From Paraburkholderia xenovorans LB400 (GTDB lineage Bacteria; Pseudomonadota; Gammaproteobacteria; Burkholderiales; Burkholderiaceae), in NCBI RefSeq assembly GCF_000013645.1, contig NC_007953.1, forward strand, positions 62,001-126,000: DNA of 64,000 nucleotides. The letters are read 5' to 3'. Below the pieces are notes generated by a model. It did no database searches and was not told where the DNA came from. It worked only from the letters and a program-made list of their open reading frames with translations. Of this stretch, positions 1-9,488 are shown in pieces (the stretch's first letter is position 1; each line of letters opens with the position of its first letter). Made by a program: the position numbers and the translations under genes.

Positions 1-1175
1 TGGGACGCGGCAGCTTCGTGACGGCGCGCGTCACCGAAACCATGTCGAGCTATATGCTCGACACCGCCGAGCGCTCGGTGGTCGACTTTTCGATTGCCCG
101 GATCATTCATACGGCGGAGCACGACGCGATGTGGCGCAAAGTGTGCGCGACGCTTTCCACGATCGACGACCAGCCGTGGATTCGCGCGTTCCGGCCCATC
201 GCGGGCTTCGAGCACCACCGTCAGGCCGGTATCGCGTGGCTCGCGTCATTGGGGATGCCGGCTTCCGCGGATACGCTGCTCGTCACGAATGGCGCCGCGC
301 ACGGCATTTTTCTGGCGCTGGCCTCGACAGTGGGGCCGGGCGACACGGTGTTGTGCGAAGGCCTGACCGATCACGGCGTGATCGGCTCGGCCAACGTCCT
401 GGGTTTTACGCTGAAGGGCCTTGAAATCGACGAATACGGCATTCATCCCGAACACTTCGAGGAGATGTGCGATAGCGAGCGCATCACGGCGCTCGTGTGC
501 ACGCCGACGCTGAACAATCCGACGGTCGCGCTGATGCCCGACTCGCGGCGCCGCGCGATTGCGAGAATCGCCGAGCGCTACGGCGTGTACGTGATCGAGG
601 ACGACGTCTACGGCCCCTTGCCGGCCAAAGCCGCGACGCCGATTTCCAGCCTGATTCCGGATCTGTCGTTCTATTGCACGAGTCTGACCAAGTCGGTCAT
701 GACCGGGTTGCGGATCGGCTATCTCGCCACGCCGCGGCGGCTTGCGCTACGCGCCGAAAGCGTGCTGCGGGTGAGCAGCTGGATGGCGACTTCGCCGATG
801 GCCGAAGTCGCCACGCGCTGGATTGCCGATGGAACCGCCGCGCGGCTCGTGGAAATACAGCGCGAACGGCTGGGGCGGCGTCAGGTGCAATTGCAGAAAA
901 CGCTTGGCAAGTATGTGCTCGGCGCGCATCCGCAGGCGTTGTCCGCGTGGCTGCGGGTGCCCGATCACTGGCGCACGGACCGTCTGGTGAAGGAACTGCG
1001 CAATCGCGATATCGCGGTGACATCGCCCGATCCTTTTCTGGTGCGGGACGCGGACCGGCCGAATGCCGTGCGCGTTTGCGTGGGCGCCGAGGTTGGCGAA
1101 GAGACCTATCAGAGCGCGCTGGAAACGATGCTCGACGTATTCGAACAATATCCGCAAGTGCACGATTTCGCGTGA
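1..1175 (+). CDS. enuR: MocR/GntR-type PLP-dependent regulator of ectoine use, 5' truncated
   Basis: The window starts inside this gene. In-frame codons ahead of the first possible start (GTG at 18) read GRGSFVT, the usual end of a GntR winged helix, so the DNA-binding domain lies outside. What remains is the fold-type I aminotransferase-like effector domain, with TLNNPT, DDVYG and TSLTKS; the Lys encoded at 690-692 should hold PLP. The gene precedes eutB on the same strand with 188 bp between them. EnuR is the known MocR-family regulator of ectoine/hydroxyectoine catabolism and senses diaminobutyrate derivatives through PLP. The family call is firm; the name rests on the neighbourhood. Confidence 0.85.
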   Translation, partial: GRGSFVTARVTETMSSYMLDTAERSVVDFSIARIIHTAEHDAMWRKVCATLSTIDDQPWIRAFRPIAGFEHHRQAGIAWLASLGMPASADTLLVTNGAAHGIFLALASTVGPGDTVLCEGLTDHGVIGSANVLGFTLKGLEIDEYGIHPEHFEEMCDSERITALVCTPTLNNPTVALMPDSRRRAIARIAERYGVYVIEDDVYGPLPAKAATPISSLIPDLSFYCTSLTKSVMTGLRIGYLATPRRLALRAESVLRVSSWMATSPMAEVATRWIADGTAARLVEIQRERLGRRQVQLQKTLGKYVLGAHPQALSAWLRVPDHWRTDRLVKELRNRDIAVTSPDPFLVRDADRPNAVRVCVGAEVGEETYQSALETMLDVFEQYPQVHDFA

Positions 1176-1205
1176 CGTGGATCGGCTCTTGCGTGACCTG
1201 TCTGA

Positions 1206-1248
1206 AATGAACTAGGACAATGGAAATCGTTTTTTAGAACATTAGACT
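1206..1248 (+). promoter_or_regulatory. eutB operon promoter with CTAG-centred operator
   Basis: The 16-mer AATGAACTAGGACAAT (1206-1221) is an imperfect inverted repeat centred on CTAG. It is followed by TTAGACT, read as a -10 hexamer TAGACT at 1243-1248. The operator centre lies 29.5 bp before the first base of the -10 box, which is near -41.5. The same arrangement recurs before doeA and ehuA. CTAG is a rare tetranucleotide in such genomes, which strengthens the match. EnuR is the obvious candidate to bind (inference). Confidence 0.6.
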
Positions 1249-1363
1249 GGGCCGGACTGAGAACGATGCGGCCGCCTCTCACGTATCCCCCGGGTGCGTT
1301 TGTCGGGCGAACAGGCAGGGGCGGCAGCATCGGAATCGAACCTTTTCGAGCAGAGCCGAGTTC

Positions 1364-2398
1364 ATGTCCGTTCCTTCGCTGGCCGATCTATCGTTAGCCG
1401 ATGTCTACCGCGCACGCCGCCGTATCGAGGGGCGTGTGCGCCATGCGCCGCTCGTCGAATCGCAGAGCCTGTCGGCGCTCGCGGGCGTGCCGGTGTTTCT
1501 CAAACTCGAAACCGTGCAGCCGACTGGCAGCTTCAAGGTGCGCGGCGCGACAAACGCGCTCGGTCATCTCGCCGAACAGGGCTGCCGGAAAGTCGTGACC
1601 GCGTCGACGGGCAATCACGGGCGCGCGGTTGCGCATGCGGCCCGCACGCTCGGTATCGACGCGACGGTCTGCATGTCGGCGCTCGTGCCGGCCAATAAGG
1701 TCGACGCGGTGCGCGCGCTCGGCGCGCACGTGCGGATTGTCGGCAAAAGCCAGGACGAGGCCGAGCACGATGCGTTGAGACTGGTACGCGAAGAAGGCTT
1801 CGCTTATGTTCCGCCGTTCGACGATCCCCATGTGATCGCCGGTCAGGCGACGATCGGTCTGGAAATCGTCGAGGCGTTGCCGGATGTAGCCAACATCGTC
1901 GTGCCGCTATCGGGCGGCGGCCTGTTCGCGGGCGTCGCGTTCGCCGCCAGAAGCGCGAATCGCGCGATCGGCCTGACCGGCGTGACGATGGCGCGCGGTG
2001 CGGCGATGCATGCCAGTCTGGTGGCCGGCCAGCCGGTGCTGGTCGAAGAAGTGGCAACGCTCGCCGATTCGCTCGGCGGCGGCATCGGGCTGGAAAACCG
2101 CTACACGTATGCGCTCACGCGCGATCTGATCGACCAGACCGTGCTGCTCGATGAGGCCTCGATCGCGCGCGGCATCGCGCATGCGTACCGGCATGAACGG
2201 CTCGTCGTGGAAGGCGCGGCGGCGGTGGGCATTGCCGCGTTGCTCGATGGCGTGCTGCCCGCCGGACGTATCGGGCGCGGGCCGCTCGTGCTCATCGTGA
2301 CCGGCGCCAACATCGATATGGACCTGCATCGGCGGATCGTCGATGCGGATTCCATGCAACCCGACTCGACGCAATCCGGTTTACATCCCATCTCATGA
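1364..2398 (+). CDS. eutB: Hydroxyectoine utilization dehydratase EutB
   Basis: A 344-residue fold-type II PLP enzyme of the threonine/serine dehydratase family. PLP Lys58 lies in TGSFKVRG and the phosphate-binding glycine loop is PLSGGGLFAG near residue 182. In hydroxyectoine users EutB acts with EutA and EutC to convert the hydroxylated compound to the ectoine route; the exact chemistry is only partly established. Its TGA overlaps the ATG of eutC by four bases, implying translational coupling. The start at 1364 has only a weak purine-rich site (gagccgag). The name rests on adjacency to eutC and the ectoine genes; alone it would be a generic threonine dehydratase. Confidence 0.9.
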   Translation: MSVPSLADLSLADVYRARRRIEGRVRHAPLVESQSLSALAGVPVFLKLETVQPTGSFKVRGATNALGHLAEQGCRKVVTASTGNHGRAVAHAARTLGIDATVCMSALVPANKVDAVRALGAHVRIVGKSQDEAEHDALRLVREEGFAYVPPFDDPHVIAGQATIGLEIVEALPDVANIVVPLSGGGLFAGVAFAARSANRAIGLTGVTMARGAAMHASLVAGQPVLVEEVATLADSLGGGIGLENRYTYALTRDLIDQTVLLDEASIARGIAHAYRHERLVVEGAAAVGIAALLDGVLPAGRIGRGPLVLIVTGANIDMDLHRRIVDADSMQPDSTQSGLHPIS

Positions 2399-3396
2399 CT
2401 TCCATCACGCTCCTCGGTGAAACCGAACTCCGCGCGCTCGTGCCGCTCGATCTTGCCGCGATCGATCAGGTGGAAGCGGCTTTTCTCGCGCTCGCGACCG
2501 AAGCCGTCGCGATGCCGCCGATCCTGCGTCTCGATCTGCCTGAGCACAACGGCGAAATCGACGTCAAGACCGCGTGGCTGCCACGCTTTGACAGCCTCGC
2601 GATCAAGGTCAGCCCCGGCTTCTTCGGCAATCCGTCGCTCGGCTTGCCGAGCCTGAACGGCTTGATGCTGGTGTTGTCGGCCAGGACCGGCCTGACCGAA
2701 GCAGTGCTGCTCGACAACGGTTATCTGACCGCGGTGCGCACCGCGGCCGCCGGCGCGGTCGCGGCGCGTTGGCTGGCGAAGCCGCACACGCCGCGAGTCG
2801 CGGTGCTGGGCGCGGGCGAGCAGGCACGCCTGCAATTGCAGGCGCTGACGCTGGTGCGGCGCATCGAGCACGTGCGCGTGTGGGCGCGCGACGCTGCCAG
2901 TGCGCGGCGTTTCGCACAGGAGATGAGTGTCTCTCTCGGCGTGCAATGCGATGCCGCGCGCGACGTCCAGCATGCGCTGGCCGACGCGGATGTCGCGATC
3001 ACCGCCACGCCAAGCCGTTCGCCGCTGATCGAGGCCGCCGACCTGCATCCCGGTCTGCACATCACGGCGATGGGTTCGGACACGGAGCACAAGAACGAAA
3101 TCGCGCCGGCGGCATTGGCGGCGGCGCGCTACATATGCGACCGCGCGCAGCAGACGCGCGTGCTGGGCGAACTGCATCACGCGCTGAATGCCGGTGCGGT
3201 GCGCGCGGACGCCGCGATAACGGAGCTGGGCCAGGTGATTGCGCGCCAGGCCGTCGGCCGCGCCGACGAAGCCGACGTGACGATCTGCGATCTGACCGGA
3301 ACCGGTGCGCAGGACACCGCGATTGCGGCGCTCGCATTGCAGCGGGCGCGTGCCGCGGGTGCCGGCACGATTTTCCGCAATGACGTGAAACGCTGA
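2395..3396 (+). CDS. eutC: EutC, ornithine cyclodeaminase-like hydroxyectoine protein
   Basis: A 333-residue member of the ornithine cyclodeaminase/mu-crystallin family. The N-terminal half carries the substrate-pocket stretch LDNGYLTAVRTAAAG. The C-terminal Rossmann part begins with VAVLGAGEQARLQ near residue 134, for NAD(P). GSDTEHKNEI holds the conserved Asp of the family. Its ATG sits inside the eutB stop (ATGA overlap), so the two are made together. In known clusters eutABC occurs only in organisms that also use hydroxyectoine, which predicts that this strain degrades both compounds. Confidence 0.9.
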   Translation: MTSITLLGETELRALVPLDLAAIDQVEAAFLALATEAVAMPPILRLDLPEHNGEIDVKTAWLPRFDSLAIKVSPGFFGNPSLGLPSLNGLMLVLSARTGLTEAVLLDNGYLTAVRTAAAGAVAARWLAKPHTPRVAVLGAGEQARLQLQALTLVRRIEHVRVWARDAASARRFAQEMSVSLGVQCDAARDVQHALADADVAITATPSRSPLIEAADLHPGLHITAMGSDTEHKNEIAPAALAAARYICDRAQQTRVLGELHHALNAGAVRADAAITELGQVIARQAVGRADEADVTICDLTGTGAQDTAIAALALQRARAAGAGTIFRNDVKR

Positions 3397-3504
3397 ACAG
3401 CGAAGCTGGTTGGAGCGACGCGACTGCAGCGGGACGCGAGCGTGCGTCCGGGCCGAAGCGTCATGTAAAACGCCGCGCAAGCGGTTCGTGAAGGAGCAGT
3501 GCAG

Positions 3505-4554
3505 ATGCGCGCATCACCTATTCAGCCGACGGTCGATTTCAACGCCGACGGCGAACAACACGGCTTTCTGAAGCTGCCACATTCTCACGACACCTCCGCG
3601 TGGGGCGCGGAGATGATTCCGGTCACCGTGCTGCGCAACGGCGAAGGACCCACGGCGCTTCTTACCGGCGGCAATCACGGCGACGAATATGAAGGCCCGA
3701 TTGCGTTGGCGAAGCTGGCCGGGTCGTTGAAGGCGCAAGACGTGAGAGGGCGCGTGATCATCGTGCCGTTCATGAATTACCCCGCGTTCCGCGCGGGCAG
3801 CCGCACCTCGCCGATCGATCGCGGCAATCTGAACCGCAGCTTTCCCGGCAAGCCGGACGGCACGGTCACCGAGAAAATCGCCGATTATTTTCAGCGCTAT
3901 CTGCTGCCGCTTGCCGATTACGTGCTCGATCTGCACGCCGGCGGCCGCACCCTCGACTTCGTGCCGTTCGCCGCGATTCACCTGTTGCCGGACGCCGGCC
4001 AGCAGGCCCGCTGCGAAGCGGCGATGCGCGCCTTCGGCGCGCCGTATTCGATGCGGATGCTCGAACTCGATAGCGTGGGACTGTACGACACGGCGGTCGA
4101 GGAAGCGGGCAAGGTGTTCGTGTCGACGGAACTCGGCGGCGGCGGCACGGCGACGGTGCAAAGCGTGGCGGTGGCGGAGCGCGGCGTGCGCGGTTTCCTG
4201 CGGCATGCGGGCATCCTCGGCCAGGCCGCCGCTGCGCACGAGGCCGGTCGTGAAAGCGGGCGCGGCGCGCCGCGCACCACGACGCTGCTCGACATGCCCG
4301 ACGGCACCTGCTTCACGACCAGCGAGCACGATGGTCTGCTGGAGTTGTGCAAGGACCTCGGCGAAATGGTCGAGAGCGGCGAAGTTATCGCGCGAATTTA
4401 CGACGCTTCGCGCAGCGGCGTCGCGCCCGTCGAATATCGCGCGCGCCGCGGCGGCATGCTCGCGGCGCGGCATTTCCCGGGCCTCGTGCGGATCGGCGAT
4501 ACGGTGGCGGTGGTGGCCGAGGTCGTCGAACGCGGCATACCGGTGACCCTCTGA
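3505..4554 (+). CDS. doeB: N-alpha-acetyl-L-2,4-diaminobutyrate deacetylase
   Basis: A 349-residue zinc deacylase of the succinylglutamate desuccinylase/aspartoacylase type, also called EutE. Zinc ligands are visible as His58 and Glu61 in GGNHGDE and His144 in DLHAGG. It removes the acetyl group from N-alpha-acetyl-diaminobutyrate, the product of ectoine ring opening, giving 2,4-diaminobutyrate and acetate. An in-frame GTG at 3499 is only two bases after AAGGAG, so the ATG at 3505, eight bases from that site, is preferred. It lies 108 bp after eutC and 9 bp before the AsnC gene. Confidence 0.92.
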   Translation: MRASPIQPTVDFNADGEQHGFLKLPHSHDTSAWGAEMIPVTVLRNGEGPTALLTGGNHGDEYEGPIALAKLAGSLKAQDVRGRVIIVPFMNYPAFRAGSRTSPIDRGNLNRSFPGKPDGTVTEKIADYFQRYLLPLADYVLDLHAGGRTLDFVPFAAIHLLPDAGQQARCEAAMRAFGAPYSMRMLELDSVGLYDTAVEEAGKVFVSTELGGGGTATVQSVAVAERGVRGFLRHAGILGQAAAAHEAGRESGRGAPRTTTLLDMPDGTCFTTSEHDGLLELCKDLGEMVESGEVIARIYDASRSGVAPVEYRARRGGMLAARHFPGLVRIGDTVAVVAEVVERGIPVTL

Positions 4555-4563
4555 GACCGCCCG

Positions 4564-5055
4564 ATGAAACTCGACCGCTACGATCTGGCGATCCTGCGCA
4601 TCCTCGCTCGCGACGGACGCATGACCAAGTCGCGCCTGGCCGAGGAGATCAATCTGTCGATATCGCCGGCGTGGGAGCGCGTCAAGCGCCTCGAAGAGGC
4701 CGGCGTGATTCGCGGTTATCGCGCCGATATCGACTGGGTGGGCGCCTTCAAGGGCAGCCGCGTGGTGGTCGAAGTCACGCTGGCGCGTCATACCGCGCAT
4801 GACATGCGGCGCTTCGAGGAGCGCATTGCCGCCGCCCCGCAGGTCGTGCAATGCCATGCAACCGGCGGCGGGGTCGACTATGTGATGCACGTGATGTCGC
4901 GCGACATCGACCACTATCAGCGGTTTATCGATTCGCTGCTGACCGACGAACTGGGGATCGAAAAGTACTTTACCTATGTGGTTACGAAGGTGGTGAAGAG
5001 CGGTGCGGAAGGTTTGCCGGACTGGGCGGAGGAACACATCGCCGACGGCGGTTGA
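4564..5055 (+). CDS. Lrp/AsnC-family regulator of the ectoine locus
   Basis: A 163-residue protein with an N-terminal helix-turn-helix (MTKSRLAEEINLSISPAWERV, roughly residues 20-40) and a C-terminal RAM-type ligand domain. It starts 9 bp after doeB and reads with it. Ectoine degradation clusters commonly carry an AsnC-type gene (asnC/doeX) as a second regulator beside EnuR, and this one sits in the expected place. The ligand and target sites cannot be read from the sequence. Confidence 0.9.
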   Translation: MKLDRYDLAILRILARDGRMTKSRLAEEINLSISPAWERVKRLEEAGVIRGYRADIDWVGAFKGSRVVVEVTLARHTAHDMRRFEERIAAAPQVVQCHATGGGVDYVMHVMSRDIDHYQRFIDSLLTDELGIEKYFTYVVTKVVKSGAEGLPDWAEEHIADGG

Positions 5056-5197
5056 AGCATTCGTCGCTCAGGCCGGAAAATTGCCGCGCGTCGCGGCGAA
5101 TTCCAGAAAAAACCCCTGCTTTGCGACGCGTCAACAAAAAAATCGCAGCGCCGCGGCACGTACAGTGACAGACATACATCGCATACAGGAGGCGGTC

Positions 5198-6721
5198 ATG
5201 TTGCTGGGTCATCCGGTTCTCTTCAAATCGTTGTGCTACGTCGATGGACGCTGGGTGCACAGCGCGAGCGCGGCGAGCGTCGCCGTGCACAATCCCGCCG
5301 ATCAGCAGGTGCTTGGCCATGTGCCGATGCTCGACGCCGCGCAGATCACCGAAGCCGTCGGCGCCGCGCAGCGCGCGTTTTCCACGTGGCGCTGGCTGCC
5401 GGTCAGCCAGCGTTCGGCGCTGCTGTTGCGCTGGCACGAGTTGATCCTGCGCCATCAGCATGATCTGGCCGCGATTCTGTCGCTCGAACAGGGCAAGCCG
5501 CTCGCCGAAGCGCGCGGCGAGATCGCCTACGGCGCGAGTTTCGTCGAATGGTTCGCGCACGAGGTGCGTCGTTTGAACGGCCGGACGATTCCGACGCATA
5601 TCGACGGCGCGCATCTCGGCACGATGATCGAGCCGGTTGGCGTCGCGGCGCTGATCACCCCGTGGAATTTTCCTTGCGCGATGATCACGCGCAAAGCGGC
5701 CGCCGCGCTCGCCGCCGGTTGCACGGTGGTGGTGAAGCCCGCGCACGAAACGCCGTTTTCCGCGCTCGCGCTCGCGCAACTGGCGGAAGAGGCGGGCTTT
5801 CCCGCCGGCGTGTTCAACGTCGTGCTCGGCGAGCCGCAAATGGCGATGGAAAGACTGGTCGGCGACAGCCGGGTGCGTTCGGTGAGCTTCACCGGCTCCA
5901 CGCGCGTCGGCGCGCTGGTCATGCAGGCGGCGGCGCGCGCCGGTATCAAGAAGACGGCGCTGGAACTCGGCGGCAACGCGCCATTCATCGTGACGGGCGA
6001 CGCCGACCTCGACCAGGCCGTGCGCGTGGCGGTCGCGGCGAAGTTTCAGACCTCGGGGCAGGATTGTTGCGCGGCGAATCGCATTTTCGTCGCGCGGCCG
6101 CTGTACGAAGCGTTCGTCGCCCAATACAGCGACGCCGTCAAGGCGCTGAAAGTCGGCGCTGCGTTCGAAGCGAACGTGGACGTCGGCCCGTTGATGCATC
6201 AAGCCGCGTTCGACAGCACGGCGCAACGCGTCGCGGACGCGAAGGCCAGGGGCGCGCGCATTACCGCCGGCGGCGGCGCGCACGAACGCGGCGGCTGGTT
6301 CTTCGAGCCGACCGTGGTCGCGGACGCCGCGCCCGGCATGCGCATCTACGACGAGGAAAATTTCGCGCCGATCTCCGCGGTGTCGCCTTTCGATTCGCTC
6401 GATGAGGTCGTCGAACGCGCGAACGATACCGAATATGGCCTCGCCGCTTATGTCTGCGCGCGGGACCTCAACACGGTGTTTCAACTGATCCGCCGTCTGG
6501 ACTTCGCGATGGTGTCGGTGAACGGCGCGAAGTTCACTGGAGCGCCGATTCCATTCGGCGGCATCAAATCGTCGGGCCTCGGCCGCGAAGGCGGGGCCGA
6601 GGGCTTCGAGCCGTTTGTCGAAACCCGCTATTTCTGCCTCGGCCAACTCGGATTGCCGGTAACGGAGAGCCTCCCCGCTCACCGCCTGGCTGCTGCAACC
6701 GGCGCCGCCGCCACGGCCTGA
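5198..6721 (+). CDS. doeC: Aldehyde dehydrogenase DoeC (aspartate-semialdehyde, SSADH-like)
   Basis: A 507-residue NAD(P)-dependent aldehyde dehydrogenase. The catalytic Glu256 is in LELGGN and the nucleophile aligns with Cys290 in GQDCCAANR; FTGSTRVG marks cofactor binding. It should oxidise the semialdehyde made by DoeD to aspartate. Sequence alone cannot exclude succinate semialdehyde, and homologues in other clusters are called ssd. The start follows a strong AGGAGG six bases upstream; longer in-frame extension into the asnC end is not needed. A 142-bp gap separates it from asnC and may hold its own promoter. Confidence 0.88.
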   Translation: MLLGHPVLFKSLCYVDGRWVHSASAASVAVHNPADQQVLGHVPMLDAAQITEAVGAAQRAFSTWRWLPVSQRSALLLRWHELILRHQHDLAAILSLEQGKPLAEARGEIAYGASFVEWFAHEVRRLNGRTIPTHIDGAHLGTMIEPVGVAALITPWNFPCAMITRKAAAALAAGCTVVVKPAHETPFSALALAQLAEEAGFPAGVFNVVLGEPQMAMERLVGDSRVRSVSFTGSTRVGALVMQAAARAGIKKTALELGGNAPFIVTGDADLDQAVRVAVAAKFQTSGQDCCAANRIFVARPLYEAFVAQYSDAVKALKVGAAFEANVDVGPLMHQAAFDSTAQRVADAKARGARITAGGGAHERGGWFFEPTVVADAAPGMRIYDEENFAPISAVSPFDSLDEVVERANDTEYGLAAYVCARDLNTVFQLIRRLDFAMVSVNGAKFTGAPIPFGGIKSSGLGREGGAEGFEPFVETRYFCLGQLGLPVTESLPAHRLAAATGAAATA

Positions 6722-6761
6722 TCCGTACAACTCATTGATCGATCACACGAAGGAGCTTCCC

Positions 6762-8159
6762 ATGACCCAACTCGACCAACTCTTCGACGCCGACCGCGCG
6801 CACTTCATGCATCCGTCGACGCACGCTCACGACCATGCGAGCGGCGCGCTGCCCGGACGCATCGTGACCGGCGCGCAAGGCATCCGCATCGAAGACCATC
6901 AGGGCAAGTCGTATATCGACGCGTTCGCCGGTCTGTACTGTGTGAATATCGGCTACGGCCGCACCGAGGTCGCCGAAGCGATCTACGAGCAGGCGAAGAA
7001 GCTGGCCTACTATCACACGTATGTGGGCCACTCGACGGATACGATTATCGAACTGTCGTCGCGCATCATCGAATGGGCGCCGCAGGGCATGAAGAAGGTG
7101 TACTACGGCATGTCCGGTTCGGATGCCAACGAAACGCAGATCAAGCTCGTCTGGTACTACAACAACGTGAAAGGCCGTCCGGACAAGAAGAAGATCATTT
7201 CGCGGCAGCGCGGCTATCACGGCTCGGGGATCGTCACCGGCAGTCTGACCGGCCTGGCGAGTTTTCATCAATACTTCGATCTGCCGATCGGGCGCGTCAA
7301 GCATACCGTGTGTCCGCATTGGTACCGGCACGCGCCTGCCGGTATGAACGAGGCGCAATTCGTTGCGTACTGCGTCGAGGAACTGGAAAAGCTGATCGCG
7401 CAGGAAGGCGCCGATACGATCGCCGCCTTCATCGCCGAACCGGTGATGGGCACCGGCGGCATCCTGCCGCCGCCGGCCGGTTACTGGCCGGCCATCCAGC
7501 AGGTGCTGAAGAAGCACGACATCCTGCTGATCTGCGATGAAGTGGTGTGCGGCTTCGGCCGGCTCGGCTCGAAGATGGGTGCGCAGCACTATGGCATCGC
7601 GCCGGATCTGATTACCGTGGCGAAAGGTTTGACGAGCGCGTACGCGCCGCTCTCGGGCGTGATCGTCAGCGAGGGTGTGTGGGATGTGATCGACAAGGCG
7701 TCGCAGGAATTCGGCGCGATGGGTCACGGCTGGACTTATTCCGGTCACCCGATCTGCGCCGCGGCGGCGCTCGCGAACCTCGATATTCTCGAACGCGAGA
7801 ATCTGACGCAGAATGCGGCGCAAACCGGTGCGTATCTGCTCGAGCAACTTCACGCGGCATTCGACTCGCATCCGCTGGTCGGCGAAGTGCGTGGCGCGGG
7901 CATGCTGGCCGCGCTCGAATTCATGGCGGACAAAGACGGCCGTCAACCGTTCGATGCAGCGTTGAAGGTCGGTCCGCGCGTCTCGGCTGCCGCGTTGCAG
8001 CGCGGCTTGATCGCGCGCGCGATGCCGCATGGCGACATTCTCGGCTTCGCGCCACCGTTGATCACGTCGCGCAGCGAGGTCGACGAGATCGTGAAGCTGG
8101 CGCGCGAGGCGGTGGACGAAGTTGCTTCCGCGGTATTGTCGCCGGCGGCTTCTGCCTGA
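6762..8159 (+). CDS. doeD: Class III aminotransferase DoeD (diaminobutyrate transaminase)
   Basis: A 465-residue fold-type I, class III aminotransferase. PLP Lys288 lies in TVAKGLTSAY and the pyridine-nitrogen Asp in ICDEVVCGFGR. In the ectoine pathway DoeD moves the 4-amino group of 2,4-diaminobutyrate to a keto acid, giving aspartate semialdehyde for the dehydrogenase just upstream. The ATG at 6762 has AAGGAG six bases upstream, whereas the in-frame TTG at 6735 has no such site. It follows doeC by 40 bp and is the last gene of the plus-strand block. Confidence 0.9.
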   Translation: MTQLDQLFDADRAHFMHPSTHAHDHASGALPGRIVTGAQGIRIEDHQGKSYIDAFAGLYCVNIGYGRTEVAEAIYEQAKKLAYYHTYVGHSTDTIIELSSRIIEWAPQGMKKVYYGMSGSDANETQIKLVWYYNNVKGRPDKKKIISRQRGYHGSGIVTGSLTGLASFHQYFDLPIGRVKHTVCPHWYRHAPAGMNEAQFVAYCVEELEKLIAQEGADTIAAFIAEPVMGTGGILPPPAGYWPAIQQVLKKHDILLICDEVVCGFGRLGSKMGAQHYGIAPDLITVAKGLTSAYAPLSGVIVSEGVWDVIDKASQEFGAMGHGWTYSGHPICAAAALANLDILERENLTQNAAQTGAYLLEQLHAAFDSHPLVGEVRGAGMLAALEFMADKDGRQPFDAALKVGPRVSAAALQRGLIARAMPHGDILGFAPPLITSRSEVDEIVKLAREAVDEVASAVLSPAASA

Positions 8160-8265
8160 TGCGCCGATGCGCTGGGGGATGCCGCGACGAGTCGCCGCAA
8201 AGTCGCCGCAAGTTGCGGCACCCACCAGCGCGCCGCTCGACCGTATGCGCGGCAATCGCCGGGAG

Positions 8266-8303
8266 CGCAGCCGGAGCCGCGTATATGCGCCGCTCCGGCT
8301 GCG
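8266..8303. terminator. Hairpin between convergent doeD and MDR gene
   Basis: Perfect 12-bp arms CGCAGCCGGAGC (8266-8277) and GCTCCGGCTGCG (8292-8303), with a further CGC/GCG pairing inside the loop. It lies in the 163-bp gap between two genes that run towards each other. No long T run follows on either side, so any terminator activity may need Rho or work only as a barrier. Confidence 0.6.
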
Positions 8304-8322
8304 ATTCATTCCTGCGCGCCAG

Positions 8323-9417
8323 TCAGGTCCGGTCCGCCGTTCCGTTATAGTGCCGATCCGGAACCACGACGATATTGCCCACGAAGCGCTTCGCCATGAA
8401 TTGCGTTTGCGCTTCATGAAACTTCGACAAGGGATAGGTGGCGGCGAGAACCGGCCTGATGGTGCCGGCCTGAATGTAATCCAGCACCCGTTTGAACGCG
8501 CCGCGCGTGCCTTGCGACGACCCGTTCAGCTGCAACTGCTTCAGGTACATGGTGCGCAGGTCCAGCTGAACCACCGGTCCGGCAATCGCGCCCGCGGTCG
8601 TGTAACGGCCCTCGGGCCGCAACACGTTCAGCAGCTTGCCGAACAGCGCGCCGCCGACGAGATCCGCCACCACATCGACCGGCCGGCCGCCGGTCATCCG
8701 TTCGACCGCCGCGGCGAAATCCTCGCTGTCGCGCAGCATCACGCCTTGCGCGCCGAGCTCGCGCACCGCCTCTTCCTTCCCCTTGCTGACCACCGCGTAA
8801 GGCACCGCGCCGCGTGCCCGGCACAATTGAACGATGGCCGAGCCGACGCCGCCGGAAGCACCGGTGATCAGCACCGTTTCGCCGCTTTTGACGGCGGCGC
8901 GCTCGATCATCTGTTCGCCGGTGTGATATGCGCACCAGAAAGTCGCGAGTTCGGCATCGGAGCAGGCCGAGTCGATCCGATGCGCGCTTTGCGCGGGCAC
9001 TGCCGTGTATTCGGCGTAACCGCCGTCGCGGCCGTGGCCGATGTAGTCGATATCGGCAAGGCTGTCGTCGTCGCGGTTATAGATCGACGCATCGACGATC
9101 ACCCGCTCGCCGACGCGCGCGTCGCTGACGCCGTGGCCGACCGCGATCACGCGCCCCACGATGTCCGCGCCCTGGATGCGCGGGAACGACAAGGTCGAGC
9201 GGCCGCGCCGCCAGGTGGACACGGCTTGCGGGTCGTCGTCCGTGCCATAGGCGCCCTCGCGGACCCATACGTCGGTATTGTTCAGCCCGCATGCGGTGAC
9301 GTCGAGCAGCACCTCGCCCGCCCGGCAGACGGGAACTGGCACGTCGTCGCGATAGACGAGTTTATCGAGGCCGCCGTGCGCGGTCAGCACGACGGCCTTC
9401 ATGGTTTCCGGAAGCAT
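8323..9417 (-). CDS. MDR-family zinc-type alcohol dehydrogenase/quinone oxidoreductase
   Basis: A 364-residue medium-chain dehydrogenase. An N-terminal GroES-like domain is followed by the cofactor loop ITGASGGVGSA near residue 187. The structural-zinc cysteine cluster is absent, suggesting the quinone oxidoreductase/crotonyl-CoA reductase-like branch. The start at 9417 has AGGAG five bases upstream. It follows doeA by 71 bp on the same strand and should be co-transcribed. No ectoine step in the standard pathway needs such an enzyme, so its role here is open; it might act on a hydroxyectoine-derived carbonyl. Confidence 0.85.
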   Translation of the reverse strand: MLPETMKAVVLTAHGGLDKLVYRDDVPVPVCRAGEVLLDVTACGLNNTDVWVREGAYGTDDDPQAVSTWRRGRSTLSFPRIQGADIVGRVIAVGHGVSDARVGERVIVDASIYNRDDDSLADIDYIGHGRDGGYAEYTAVPAQSAHRIDSACSDAELATFWCAYHTGEQMIERAAVKSGETVLITGASGGVGSAIVQLCRARGAVPYAVVSKGKEEAVRELGAQGVMLRDSEDFAAAVERMTGGRPVDVVADLVGGALFGKLLNVLRPEGRYTTAGAIAGPVVQLDLRTMYLKQLQLNGSSQGTRGAFKRVLDYIQAGTIRPVLAATYPLSKFHEAQTQFMAKRFVGNIVVVPDRHYNGTADRT

Positions 9418-9488
9418 GTTTCTCCTTTTGCGGTCCCCTGGCGGGACGCGCGAGCGCCGCGCCACGGGGATACCCAGAGGTGACGGCC

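Noticed and set aside
3514..6730. Long open frames on the minus strand opposite doeB, asnC and doeC
   Set aside because: They are Arg/His/Ala-rich mirror frames caused by high GC at third positions, lie exactly opposite well-supported genes and show no family motifs.
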